From positions 4,464,001 through 4,528,000 of the forward strand of contig NZ_CP021080.1 of the NCBI RefSeq assembly GCF_000802245.2: a stretch of 64,000 nucleotides of DNA. The letters are read 5' to 3'. Shown here piece after piece: positions 45,725 to 53,799 of this stretch. This stretch comes from Streptomyces pluripotens (GTDB taxonomy: Bacteria > Actinomycetota > Actinomycetes > Streptomycetales > Streptomycetaceae). A program made the position numbers and the translations under genes. Under the pieces are notes generated by a model. That model was given only the letters and a program-made list of their open reading frames with translations. It made no database searches and was not told where the DNA came from. Each line of letters starts with the position of its first letter. Position 1 is the first letter of the stretch.

Positions 45725-47743
45725 ATGAGCGCCGTCGTCACCCCTGCCTCGCCGCCGACCCCGGCCGAACCGGCCGAGGAGAAGGTCTCCGCCGCGCCCC
45801 GCGCATGGCTGCGCCACCCCGTGGTGCGCCGGCTGTGGCCGTTGGCCGTCGCCGCGGTCGTGCTCGTCCCGCTGGCCGCGTTGCTGTGGGGCAGCGGAGC
45901 CTGGCCGTCCGCGCTGAGCGTCGACGTCAAGACGCCGCTGGACGACACGTACACCTGGATCGTGCGCAACCGGGACACCAACCCGGTCTTCCTCTACGGC
46001 CTGCTGCACCTGAGCAACTGGGCCGACGGCTCGGTGAGCTGGGTGACCGACCTGTTGGAGAGCCTGGGCTGGTCGCCGGTGATCGCGGCCGCCGTGCTGC
46101 TCTCCTGGCGGATCGGAGGCCTGCGCGACCGGCGCGGGCTGAAGCTCGCCGGCATCACGTTCGCCGCCTTCACGGTGTGCGGTCTGCTCGGCATGTGGCA
46201 AGCCACGATGGAGACCCTCGCGCTGATGGCAGTCGCGGTCGCGGTCTCCGCCGTCATCGGCGGGGCGCTCGGGCTGGGTGCCGGTCTGTCGGACCGCTTC
46301 GAGCGCGTGCTGCGACCCGTGCTGGACACCATGCAGATCATGCCGGCGTTCGCCTACCTGCTGCCGCTGGTGCTGCTGTTCGACGTCGGTGTGCCGTCCG
46401 CGCTGATCGCGACCATCATCTACGCCGCCCCGCCGATGGCCCGCCTCACCGCGCTCGGCCTGCGCGGCGCCGACCAGGGTGTCATGGAGGCCGCCGAGTC
46501 GCTGGGCACCAGTCCGGTGCAGCGGCTGCTGACCGCGCGGCTGCCGCTGGCCCGCAAGGAGATCCTGCTCGGCCTGAACCAGACGATCATGATGGCCCTG
46601 TCGATGGTCACCATCGCCTCGGTGATCGGCGCCGGCGGCCTCGGCGAGGAAGTGTTCCACGCACTGTCCATCCTCGACGTGGGCGGCGCGCTCGCCGCGG
46701 GTATCCCGATCGTGCTGCTGGCCGTCTGGCTGGACCGGGTCACCGCTGCCGCGGGCGAGCGATTGGGCGAGGGCGCCGCCCCGTCCGGCTCCTCCTGGCT
46801 GCACGGCTGGCGCGCCTGGCTCCTGGCGGTCGGCTCGGGCACCGTGCTGGGCGCGGTCGGCTGGCAGCTGCTGGTCGCCGACTGGCCCGAGGCCTGGAAC
46901 GTGGATATCGCCTCGCCCGTCCAGAGCGGTGTGGACTGGTTCACCGGCCACCTGGCCGAGGGGGTGCCCGTCCTGGGCGGAACCCGCACCTGGGCCGGCA
47001 ACTTCACCATCTGGGTGCTCGACCCGATCCGGAGCGTCCTGACCGGCACACCGTGGTGGCTGCTGGTCCTGCTGGTCGCGGCCCTCGCCCTGCTCGCGGG
47101 CGGCTGGGGCGCGATGTGCACGGCCGCCCTGGCAATGGCCGGCGTCGGCGTGATCGGGGTGTGGGGCCACGCCCTGGACACCCTGTCCCAGGCGATCGCC
47201 GGTGTCGCCGTCACCCTCGTGCTCGGCTTCATCATCGGCGTGGCCGGGGCCCGTGTGCCCTTGCTGGAACGCATCCTGCGTCCGGTGCTGGACACCCTGC
47301 AGACCCTGCCGCAGTTCATCTACCTGATCCCGGTGGTGGCCCTGTTCAACGTGGGCCGCGCTCCCGCGGTCGCCGCGGCCGTGCTGTACGCGCTGCCCGC
47401 CGTCGTGCGGATCACCATGCAGGGCCTGCGCCAGGTCGACCCGGCCACGCTGGAGGCGGCCCGCTCCATGGGCGCGAGCACCTTCCAGCAGATCCGCCAG
47501 GTGCAGGTGCCACTGGCCCGGCCCGCGCTGATGCTCGCGCTGAACCAGGGCGTGGTGCTGGTGCTCGCCATGGTGATCGTCGGCGGTTTCGTCGGCTCCG
47601 GCGCGCTCGGTTACGACGTCGTCTACGGCCTGCAGAAGAGCCAACTCGGCGTCGGCCTGACCGCCGGTGTCGCCATCGTGCTGCTGGGGCTGGTGCTGGA
47701 CCGCACCACACAGCGCCCGAACAAGGGGAACGGCAGGCACTGA
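45725..47743 (+). CDS. Glycine betaine/choline ABC transporter, fused double permease
   Basis: The product is 672 residues from ATG 45725 (GTG 45716 also possible). It contains two ProW-like permease halves, each with its own coupling helix: AAESLGTSPVQRLLTARLPLARKE in the first and AARSMGASTFQQIRQVQVPLARPA in the second, around residues 255 and 575. About 12-14 membrane helices are visible. Most bacteria encode one half that dimerises; the tandem fusion gives a complete pore in one chain. It works with the preceding ATPase and following binding protein. Confidence 0.93.
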   Translation: MSAVVTPASPPTPAEPAEEKVSAAPRAWLRHPVVRRLWPLAVAAVVLVPLAALLWGSGAWPSALSVDVKTPLDDTYTWIVRNRDTNPVFLYGLLHLSNWADGSVSWVTDLLESLGWSPVIAAAVLLSWRIGGLRDRRGLKLAGITFAAFTVCGLLGMWQATMETLALMAVAVAVSAVIGGALGLGAGLSDRFERVLRPVLDTMQIMPAFAYLLPLVLLFDVGVPSALIATIIYAAPPMARLTALGLRGADQGVMEAAESLGTSPVQRLLTARLPLARKEILLGLNQTIMMALSMVTIASVIGAGGLGEEVFHALSILDVGGALAAGIPIVLLAVWLDRVTAAAGERLGEGAAPSGSSWLHGWRAWLLAVGSGTVLGAVGWQLLVADWPEAWNVDIASPVQSGVDWFTGHLAEGVPVLGGTRTWAGNFTIWVLDPIRSVLTGTPWWLLVLLVAALALLAGGWGAMCTAALAMAGVGVIGVWGHALDTLSQAIAGVAVTLVLGFIIGVAGARVPLLERILRPVLDTLQTLPQFIYLIPVVALFNVGRAPAVAAAVLYALPAVVRITMQGLRQVDPATLEAARSMGASTFQQIRQVQVPLARPALMLALNQGVVLVLAMVIVGGFVGSGALGYDVVYGLQKSQLGVGLTAGVAIVLLGLVLDRTTQRPNKGNGRH

Positions 47744-47911
47744 GCCGACCACCCCGCCCCCCGTCCCGTCCTTGTCCCCAACCCCCGTCCCCGTCCCCGA
47801 CTCCCGCCCACCGCGCTCGGCAGCCCGAATCCGCCCCCATCCGGCCGGATCACCTCCGCTGCCGGCGCCGCAGGACCCACCTGCCTGTTTGAAACGAGAG
47901 ACACCCTTCCC
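47744..47911. other. C-rich linker inside the betaine operon
   Basis: The 168-base gap between permease and binding-protein genes has a cytosine-rich tract at about 47750-47800 with at least five runs of four or more C. The opposite strand therefore has G-quadruplex potential. A ribosome site GAGAGA lies near 47898. No separate promoter is obvious. Confidence 0.45.
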
Positions 47912-48880
47912 ATGATGAACAGAAAGCACCTCCTGCGTGCCGCCACCGCCGCCACCGTCGTCCTCGGCGTCACCGGTCTGAGCGCGTGCAGCGCCGCCAA
48001 GACCTCCTCCTCGTCCGGCTCGTCCGGCGGCTCGGAGGCGGTCACCATCGCCGTGCCGTCCTGGGTCGGTGCCGAGGCCAACGCGGCCGTCGCCAAGTAC
48101 ATCCTGGAGAACGAACTCCACACGAAGGTCAAGCTGACCCAGCTCGACGAGTCGGTCGCCTTCGACGCCCTCAACAGCGGCAAGGCCAACGTCATCCTGG
48201 AGGACTGGGGCGGCGCGCCGAAGAAGGTCAAGCTCTACGTCGACGACAAGAAGTCGATCATCTCGGGCGGTGGCCTGGGCGTCACCGGTCACATCGGCTG
48301 GTACATCCCCAAGTACCTGGCCGACGAGCACCCGGACATCACCGACTACAAGAACCTCAACAAGTACGCGTCCCTCTTCAAGACCGCCGAGAGCGGCAGC
48401 AAGGGCCAGCTGCTGGAGGGCTCGCCGTCGTACACCACCAACGACGACGCGCTCATCAAGAACCTGAAGCTGAACCTCAAGACGGTCTACGCCGGCTCCG
48501 AGGCCGCACAGATCACCCAGATCAAGGAGAGCTACAAGTCCAAGAAGCCGTTCATCAGCTACTGGTGGACGCCGCAGTGGCTCAACTCCCAGCTCGACCT
48601 GGTCGAGGTGAAGCTGCCCGAGTACAAGAAGGGCTGCGACTCCGACCCGAAGAAGGTCGCCTGCGGATACGCCCAGACCCCGCTGCAGAAGTACCTGGGC
48701 GCCGGCTTCGCCAAGAACAACCCGAAGGCGGCCCAGTTCCTGAAGAACTTCAACTGGACCAACGCCCAGCAGAACGAGGTCGCCGCGATGATCGCGGACC
48801 AGAAGATGAGCTCTGACAAGGCCGCCGAGAAGTGGGTCAAGGCCAACCCGGACGTCTGGAAGGCCTGGCTGCCGAAGTAA
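47912..48880 (+). CDS. Glycine betaine/choline-binding lipoprotein
   Basis: A 322-residue extracytoplasmic solute-binding protein. A signal peptide ends in the lipobox LSAC with C26 as the lipidated residue, followed by a serine-rich linker. The OpuAC-type domain shows VTIAVPSWVGAEAN, LEDWGGAPKK and SYWWTPQWLNS, whose tryptophans likely form the aromatic cage for the trimethylammonium group. It is the last gene of the betaine operon before a very strong terminator. Confidence 0.95.
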   Translation: MMNRKHLLRAATAATVVLGVTGLSACSAAKTSSSSGSSGGSEAVTIAVPSWVGAEANAAVAKYILENELHTKVKLTQLDESVAFDALNSGKANVILEDWGGAPKKVKLYVDDKKSIISGGGLGVTGHIGWYIPKYLADEHPDITDYKNLNKYASLFKTAESGSKGQLLEGSPSYTTNDDALIKNLKLNLKTVYAGSEAAQITQIKESYKSKKPFISYWWTPQWLNSQLDLVEVKLPEYKKGCDSDPKKVACGYAQTPLQKYLGAGFAKNNPKAAQFLKNFNWTNAQQNEVAAMIADQKMSSDKAAEKWVKANPDVWKAWLPK

Positions 48881-48900
48881 TCGGCCGACGCAGCAGCCTG

Positions 48901-48945
48901 ACGCTACGGCCCCCACCCGCCCTCGGCGGGTGGGGGCCGTAGCGT
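48901..48945. terminator. Very strong bidirectional terminator
   Basis: A perfect 21-bp stem (from ACGCTACGGCCCCC to GGGGGCCGTAGCGT) closes on a three-base loop. It separates the betaine operon from the convergent PEP-mutase-like gene. Confidence 0.9.
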
Positions 48946-48975
48946 TGCCAGCCGGTCAGCCGGCACGGCGCCTGG

Positions 48976-49701
48976 TCAGCTCCCGAGGCCGGCGGTGATC
49001 TCCCGCAGGGCAGCGACCGCCCGCCGCTGCAACCCCGGCCCGAACGTGACCCGGGTGGCCCCGAGCCGGCCGAGTGCGGTGGGCGAGGGGCCCCCGTCGT
49101 CCAGCAGGGCCAGGGCGTTCAGCGGGCCCTCGACCCCGGCCCGCAGCAGCGGCAGCACGTCCGGCGGGGCGAGGATCGGGTAGACGCAGTCCGCACCCGC
49201 CGCCGTGTACAACGTGGCGCGTTCGACCGCCCGTTCGGGATCGCCGTCGCCATGGACGAAGGTGTCGACACGGGCGTTGACGAACAGCCGGCCGGCGGCG
49301 ACCGAGCAGACCTCGGCGAGGTACTCCGCGTGCTCGTGCTGGTCCTTGAGGATCCCCCCGGGCTGCGAGTCCTCAAGGTTGCAGCCCACGGCGCCCGCCC
49401 CCAGCAGCCGCTCCACCAGCTCCTCCGGCGCCAACCCGTATCCGTCCTCGACGTCCGCCGACACCGGTACGTCCACCGCCCGCGCGATCCGGGCCACCGC
49501 CGCGAACATCAGGTCCGCCCCAGTGGCCCCGTCCGCGTACCCGAGCGAGGCGGCCACGCCCGCGCTCGGCGTGGCCAGCGCCGGGAAACCGGCCTCCGCG
49601 AACACCCGCGCACTGGCCGCGTCCCAGGGCCCGGGCAGGATCAGCGGATCGTCCTCGGCGCGCCGCAGATGCAGGGCGCGGAACTCCTCCACCGTGCTCA
49701 T
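48976..49701 (-). CDS. Isocitrate lyase/PEP mutase superfamily protein
   Basis: The product is 241 residues. The fold signatures are LILPGPWDAASARVFAEAGF at the N-terminus, metal-binding SADVEDGYG, and CNLEDSQPGG. The catalytic KKCGH loop of true isocitrate lyase is absent, as in PEP-mutase/carboxyphosphonate-type members that cleave or rearrange C-C or C-P bonds. The ATG overlaps the preceding AhpD-like gene by four bases. The actual substrate is unknown. Confidence 0.88.
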   Translation of the reverse strand: MSTVEEFRALHLRRAEDDPLILPGPWDAASARVFAEAGFPALATPSAGVAASLGYADGATGADLMFAAVARIARAVDVPVSADVEDGYGLAPEELVERLLGAGAVGCNLEDSQPGGILKDQHEHAEYLAEVCSVAAGRLFVNARVDTFVHGDGDPERAVERATLYTAAGADCVYPILAPPDVLPLLRAGVEGPLNALALLDDGGPSPTALGRLGATRVTFGPGLQRRAVAALREITAGLGS

Positions 49702-50141
49702 GGCTGGTTGCCTCCCGGCGGGACACGGCGGCTGACCATCAGCCGGTTCCAGCTGTTGATAACGGTGATCAGCCCGATGAGATGGGCCAGTTCCCTCCCG
49801 CCGAAGTGCCGGGCCGCAGTGTCGTACACCGCGTCCGGTACGAAGCCGTCGGTGAGGAGGGTGACCGACTCGGTCAGCCTGAGCGCCGCCCGCTCCCGCT
49901 CGCTGTAGAGACCCCCGGTCTCCTCCCAGGCGTCAAGGAGCTGGAGGCGGTCCTCCGACTCGCCGTTCGCCCGGGCCACCCGCAGGTGCATGTCGAGGCA
50001 GAAGGCACAGTGGTTGAGCTGCGAGGCACGGATCATGACCAGCTCAGCGAGAACGGGGTCGCCGAACCCCCTCTTCGCCGCCGCGCTGAGCGCGGTCATC
50101 GCCTGGCCGACCTCCCTGTCCAGCAGCTGCGTACGGCTCAC
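49698..50141 (-). CDS. AhpD-like carboxymuconolactone decarboxylase family protein (second copy)
   Basis: The product is 147 residues from GTG 50141, overlapping the upstream paralogue by four bases. The redox motif is intact in LNHCAFCLDMHLRVAR (CxxCxxxH), followed by LLDAWEETGGLYSERERAALRLTESVTLL and the C-terminal LAHLIGLITVINSWNRLMV helix. Such proteins are thiol peroxidase-like antioxidants. The long upstream frame to 50453 is a shadow of the paralogue. Confidence 0.88.
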   Translation of the reverse strand: MSRTQLLDREVGQAMTALSAAAKRGFGDPVLAELVMIRASQLNHCAFCLDMHLRVARANGESEDRLQLLDAWEETGGLYSERERAALRLTESVTLLTDGFVPDAVYDTAARHFGGRELAHLIGLITVINSWNRLMVSRRVPPGGNQP

Positions 50142-50647
50142 TTGTGCTGTCCCGGCTGGTAGTGCCCCGGTACCGCGCGGGTGGCCACGCCGAACCGGTT
50201 CCACGCGTTGATCACCGTGATGGTGGCGATCAGCTGGGCGAGTTCGGCCTCCTCGAAGTGCTTGGCGGCCCTCTCGTACACCTCGTCCGGTACGAAACCG
50301 TCCGTGAGGACCGTGATCGCCTCGGTCAGCGCGATCGCCGCCAGTTCCCTCTCGGTGTAGAAGTGTTCCGACTCCTCCCACGCACTGAGCTGCACGATGC
50401 GCTGGACGCTCTCCCCGGACGCCAGCGCGTCCTTGGTGTGCATGTCCAGGCACAGCGCACAGCGGTTGAGTGCGGAGGCGCGCAGTCGGACCAGCTCCAC
50501 CAGGGTGGGGTCGAGTCCCCGACCGGCGGCCGTGTTCAGTCGGACCATGGCCTCGTACACCTCTGGGGCCTGCTGGGCCCAGTGCATGCGAGGGGTGCGC
50601 TCGGGCGCGAGCCGGGCGTCGTCGTGTGCGTCGTGGGTCGTGCTCAT
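50138..50647 (-). CDS. AhpD-like carboxymuconolactone decarboxylase family protein (first copy)
   Basis: The product is 169 residues. It shares the whole core with its downstream neighbour (LNRCALCLDMHTKDALASG, SAWEESEHFYTERELAAIALTEAITVL, LIATITVINAWNRFGV) and has the CxxCxxxH redox site. The pair arose by tandem duplication. It is the first gene of the three-gene leftward operon and is divergent from a MocR regulator only 47 bases away. Confidence 0.9.
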   Translation of the reverse strand: MSTTHDAHDDARLAPERTPRMHWAQQAPEVYEAMVRLNTAAGRGLDPTLVELVRLRASALNRCALCLDMHTKDALASGESVQRIVQLSAWEESEHFYTERELAAIALTEAITVLTDGFVPDEVYERAAKHFEEAELAQLIATITVINAWNRFGVATRAVPGHYQPGQHK

Positions 50648-50671
50648 GCCCTTGACCCTAGGGGCGAGGTA

Positions 50672-50689
50672 GTCCAGCGTTATGGTCCA
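50672..50689. promoter_or_regulatory. Direct repeats GTCCA in the MocR/AhpD divergent promoter
   Basis: GTCCA occurs at 50672-50676 and 50685-50689 in the same orientation, 13 bases apart, within the 47-base gap. TATGGT at 50681-50686 is a candidate -10 for a leaderless MocR transcript starting at GTG 50695. MocR regulators typically bind direct repeats at such positions. Confidence 0.45.
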
Positions 50690-50694
50690 ATTTC

Positions 50695-52092
50695 GTGGTG
50701 AAACCCTGGGCCAATCTGGGCATCGACCTGCACCTCGAACCGGTCGGCTCGGCCGGGCTGCGCCGGGGGCTGACCGACGCCCTGCGGGACGCCGTCCGCT
50801 CGGGGCGCCTGGCTCCCGGTACCCGGCTGCCCTCCTCCCGTTCCCTCGCCGCCGACCTCGGCATCGCCCGCAACACCGTCGCCGAGGCCTACACCGACCT
50901 GGTGGCGGAGGGGTGGCTCACCGCCCGGCAGGGCTCGGGCACGCGGGTGGCGGAGCGTGTGGTGGTCCCGCCCTCGGGCAGTGACACGCCACTGCGTCGC
51001 CGGCGCCTCGACCACCCCGCCCACAGCCTCATTCCCGGCGCTCCCGACCTCTCCGCCTTCCCGCGCGCCGAGTGGCTCAAGGCCGCCCGCCGTGCGCTGT
51101 CCGTCGTCCCCTCCCACGCCCTCGGCTACGGGGACCCGCGCGGCCGTACCGAACTGCGCACCGCTCTCGCCGGCTACCTCGCCCGCTCCCGGGGGGTCCG
51201 CGCGGATCCGGAAGCCGTGCTGATCACCGCGGGGTTCGCGCATGCGCTGCGCCTCCTCGGCACGGTGCTGCGGGCGCGCGGGGCGCGGACCGTGGCGGTC
51301 GAGTCGTACGGGGTCGACGCGTACCGGCGGCTGCTGCAGGACTCGGGCCTGTCGACCCCCGCGCTGCCGTACGACGAGCTCGGCACGAACACCCGGGAGC
51401 TGGGCGGGCACGGGGCGGTTCTGCTCACCCCGGCTCACCAGTTCCCCATGGGCGTGCCACTGCGCTCCGACCAGCGGGCCGCCGTCGTCGACTGGGCGCG
51501 GCGCACCGGCGGGCTGGTCCTGGAGGACGACTACGACGGCGAGTTCCGCTACGACCGCCAGCCGGTCGGCGCACTGCAGGGGCTCGACCCCGACCGGGTC
51601 GTCTACCTGGGCACTGCCAGCAAGTCCCTCGCCCCCGGACTGCGGCTCGGCTGGATGGTGTTGCCACCGGCGCTGGTGCAGGAGGTGGCCTCGGCCAAGG
51701 GCACCGTCGACACGGTCGGTGTACTGGAGCAGCTCACCCTGGCCGAGTTCATCGACTCCGGCGCCTACGACCGCCACGTGCGCTCGGCCCGGCTGCGCTA
51801 CCGGCGTCGTCGTGACGCCGTTGCCGAGGCCGTGGCCGACCGCGGCCGTGAAGTCCGGGTGACGGGAATCGCGGCCGGACTGCACGTGGTGCTGCGATTG
51901 CCGCCCGGCACCGAACAACCGGTCATCGAGGCGGCCGGCCGGCAAGGGCTGGCGCTGCACGGCCTGTCCTGGTACCGGCATCCGCGGGCCGTCGCCGAGC
52001 CACGGGACGCCTTGGTCGTGGGGTACGCAAGGCCCTCGGACAGCGCGTGGGCGGGGGCGTTGGAAGCGCTGTGCCGGGTGTTGCCGCGGTAG
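50695..52092 (+). CDS. MocR family regulator (GntR HTH plus PLP aminotransferase-like domain)
   Basis: The product is 465 residues. A GntR HTH (RLAPGTRLPSSRSLAADLGIARNTVAEAYTDLVAEG, about residues 40-75) is joined to a class I aminotransferase-like domain with HQFPMGVPL, LEDDYDGEFRY and the PLP-binding lysine in LGTASKSLAPGLRLGW. Family members such as PdxR and GabR use PLP or an amine adduct as effector. It presumably controls the divergent AhpD/PEP-mutase operon and itself. GTG 50695 or 50698 is the start. Confidence 0.93.
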   Translation: MVKPWANLGIDLHLEPVGSAGLRRGLTDALRDAVRSGRLAPGTRLPSSRSLAADLGIARNTVAEAYTDLVAEGWLTARQGSGTRVAERVVVPPSGSDTPLRRRRLDHPAHSLIPGAPDLSAFPRAEWLKAARRALSVVPSHALGYGDPRGRTELRTALAGYLARSRGVRADPEAVLITAGFAHALRLLGTVLRARGARTVAVESYGVDAYRRLLQDSGLSTPALPYDELGTNTRELGGHGAVLLTPAHQFPMGVPLRSDQRAAVVDWARRTGGLVLEDDYDGEFRYDRQPVGALQGLDPDRVVYLGTASKSLAPGLRLGWMVLPPALVQEVASAKGTVDTVGVLEQLTLAEFIDSGAYDRHVRSARLRYRRRRDAVAEAVADRGREVRVTGIAAGLHVVLRLPPGTEQPVIEAAGRQGLALHGLSWYRHPRAVAEPRDALVVGYARPSDSAWAGALEALCRVLPR

Positions 52093-52105
52093 GCCGCGAC
52101 GGCTG

Positions 52106-52204
52106 TGCCGTCTCGGCACACACGGCCGGCCATCCCGGGTGGCTCGCCGTCGTCGCAGGGTGCCGCCGCGGTGGAACCGCGTCGAGGGTGGCGCCGAGAC
52201 GGCA
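52106..52204. terminator. Long-range inverted repeat with nested hairpin between convergent genes
   Basis: TGCCGTCTCGGC (52106-52117) and GCCGAGACGGCA (52193-52204) are perfect complements 75 bases apart. They enclose a smaller CGCGGT-GGA-ACCGCG hairpin near 52168-52182. The position, between the MocR gene and the convergent transporter gene, suggests a terminator-like structure. Confidence 0.45.
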
Positions 52205-52234
52205 CCGGGCGTCGGGCGTGGGGCGTCCGACAGG

Positions 52235-53074
52235 TCATCCCTCCGTTGCCGGTGCCTCCCCGAACCTCGCCAGCAGCATCGCCCCTGCCACCGCGACCAC
52301 GAAGCCCAGCACCGCCAGCCAGGCCAGTCCCTCCCGCGTCCGGTCGCCGAGCCACACCACCCCGACCCACGCCGGGCCGATCGTCTCGCCGATCACCAGC
52401 CCGGCCGTCGCCGTCGTCACCGAGCCGCGTTGCAGGGCCGAGGTGAGCAGCAGGAACGCGGCCCCGCCGCCGAGCAGCAGGGCGTACGTCGCGGGATTGG
52501 TCAGCAGTCCGGCCGGACGCAGCGAGTTGATCAGCCGTACCGAGACCTCCACCACCCCGAAACCGAAACCCGCGCCGAGCCCCAGCAGCAGCGCACGGGT
52601 CCGCCCGGAAAGGCGCCCGGCGAGACCACCGATCAGCAGCACGCCCACCGCCGCCACCACCATCGCGTACCCCAGCCGGTCCGGCCCGCTGCGGTCGCCT
52701 TCCGCGCCCGAGGCCAGGCCCAGCATGGCCAGACCCGCGCACACCACGCCCACGGCACCCCACTCCGTGGGGCTCAGCCGCACCCGCAGCAGCCGTGCCG
52801 CCACCACGGCCGTCACCGCCAGGCTCGCCGCCAGCGCTGCGCCCACCGCATAGATCGGCACGGACCGCAGCGCCGCGATCTGCAACAGGAAGCCGAGCCC
52901 GTCCAACGCCAGCCCGGCGAGGTAACGCCACTGCCGCAGCGCCCGGAGCAATAGCGCCGCGTCCCCGCCCCCGCTCTCCTCGGCCACCGCCGTCCGTGCG
53001 GCCACCGCCTGCAACACCGTCGCGGTTCCGAAGCAGACCGCTGCGCCGAGGGCGCACACCATTCCGAACAGCAC
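52235..53074 (-). CDS. DMT/EamA-like transporter
   Basis: A 279-residue protein with nine to ten hydrophobic helices and two related halves. The first helix MLFGMVCALGAAVCFGTATVLQAVAAR and the motif SLAVTAVVAARLLRVRLSPTEWGAVGVV are typical of DMT-superfamily permeases of the actinobacterial type annotated as hypothetical DMT transporters. The substrate is unknown. It is not obviously in an operon. Confidence 0.85.
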   Translation of the reverse strand: MLFGMVCALGAAVCFGTATVLQAVAARTAVAEESGGGDAALLLRALRQWRYLAGLALDGLGFLLQIAALRSVPIYAVGAALAASLAVTAVVAARLLRVRLSPTEWGAVGVVCAGLAMLGLASGAEGDRSGPDRLGYAMVVAAVGVLLIGGLAGRLSGRTRALLLGLGAGFGFGVVEVSVRLINSLRPAGLLTNPATYALLLGGGAAFLLLTSALQRGSVTTATAGLVIGETIGPAWVGVVWLGDRTREGLAWLAVLGFVVAVAGAMLLARFGEAPATEG

Positions 53075-53171
53075 GAAGTGACTCTAGCCCGCCGACTCGG
53101 TGGGCTATCGGCTCAGGTGGCGGTTGACGGGGCTGTCCCGGTCCGGTAGCCGGCCGGCGCCGGTTCGCCGT

Positions 53172-53441
53172 TCACGCCGGGCCCTCCCGCCACATCACCC
53201 ACGGGCGTTCGATCACCTCGGCATAGCTGGTGTGCTCGGGATGCTCGCGCAGGTGGCCGAACGCCCATGTCTGCGGTTCGGTCGGGTCCGTGCTCGGCTC
53301 CGATCTCGCCTCGCACTCGGTGTCGTTCCCGGTGAGGGTGAGACACCGGAACGCGTACGTCACTGGTGGGGCGTCGTCGTCACGGTCGGGGCGCAGCGTC
53401 CAGTTCACGAAACGGAACGTGCCACGGGCGGGAGTGCTCAC
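53172..53441 (-). CDS. Small protein of the XRE-DUF397 island (DUF7848-like)
   Basis: The product is 89 residues: FRFVNWTLRPD...YAFRCLTLTGNDTECEARSE...TWAFGHLREHPEHTSYAEVIERPW. The layout of two central cysteines, the W-x-x-H-x8-H stretch and the tryptophan near the end looks like the small-protein family that accompanies XRE-DUF397 gene pairs in Streptomyces (DUF7848 type). It could bind zinc through the cysteines and histidines. Its ATG overlaps the stop of the upstream gene by four bases. Confidence 0.7.
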   Translation of the reverse strand: MSTPARGTFRFVNWTLRPDRDDDAPPVTYAFRCLTLTGNDTECEARSEPSTDPTEPQTWAFGHLREHPEHTSYAEVIERPWVMWREGPA

Positions 53442-53692
53442 AGCAACTCACCCCGGCTCCGCGCGTTGGCGCGGGCGTTCTCGGCCCGGAGACGCTGCGC
53501 GGGACTCGCCGGCCGCACGTCCGCGGGGTGAACGGACCACTCGATACCGCCCGTGACCGGACGCAGATACCAGAATCCGTACGCCTCGCCGCGGAACTCC
53601 CCGACCCGATCGTGTACGTCCACCATGAGCGTGCCAGGGGCCGGAACGTGTGGGGGGTTCTGCCGTTCGGCGGGGTCGTTCTTGCCAGACAC
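53438..53692 (-). CDS. Small conserved protein of the XRE-DUF397 island
   Basis: An 84-residue product starting at GTG 53692 (ribosome site GGAGAGGAG just upstream): VSGKNDPAERQ...PGTLMVDVHDRVGEFRGEAYGFWYLRPVTGGIEWSVHPADVRPASPAQRLRAENARANARSRGEL. I recognise this as a recurrent Streptomyces small protein found beside XRE/DUF397 pairs. Its function is unknown. It forms a two-gene operon with the DUF7848-like gene and is divergent from the XRE regulator. Confidence 0.75.
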   Translation of the reverse strand: MSGKNDPAERQNPPHVPAPGTLMVDVHDRVGEFRGEAYGFWYLRPVTGGIEWSVHPADVRPASPAQRLRAENARANARSRGELL

Positions 53693-53799
53693 GGCCACTC
53701 CTCTCCGTAGTTGGTCCACTACTCGGAGGATTCAGCGTGGCGTAGGGTCCTGGTTGTCTTCAACTTGCGGTGTTTGCACGGAAAGTTGGGTGGTGGCTG

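Noticed and set aside
45536..48916. 1126-codon open frame opposite the betaine transporter genes
   Set aside because: Low-complexity Q/H/G/D composition typical of antisense frames; the sense strand has clear ABC transporter genes.
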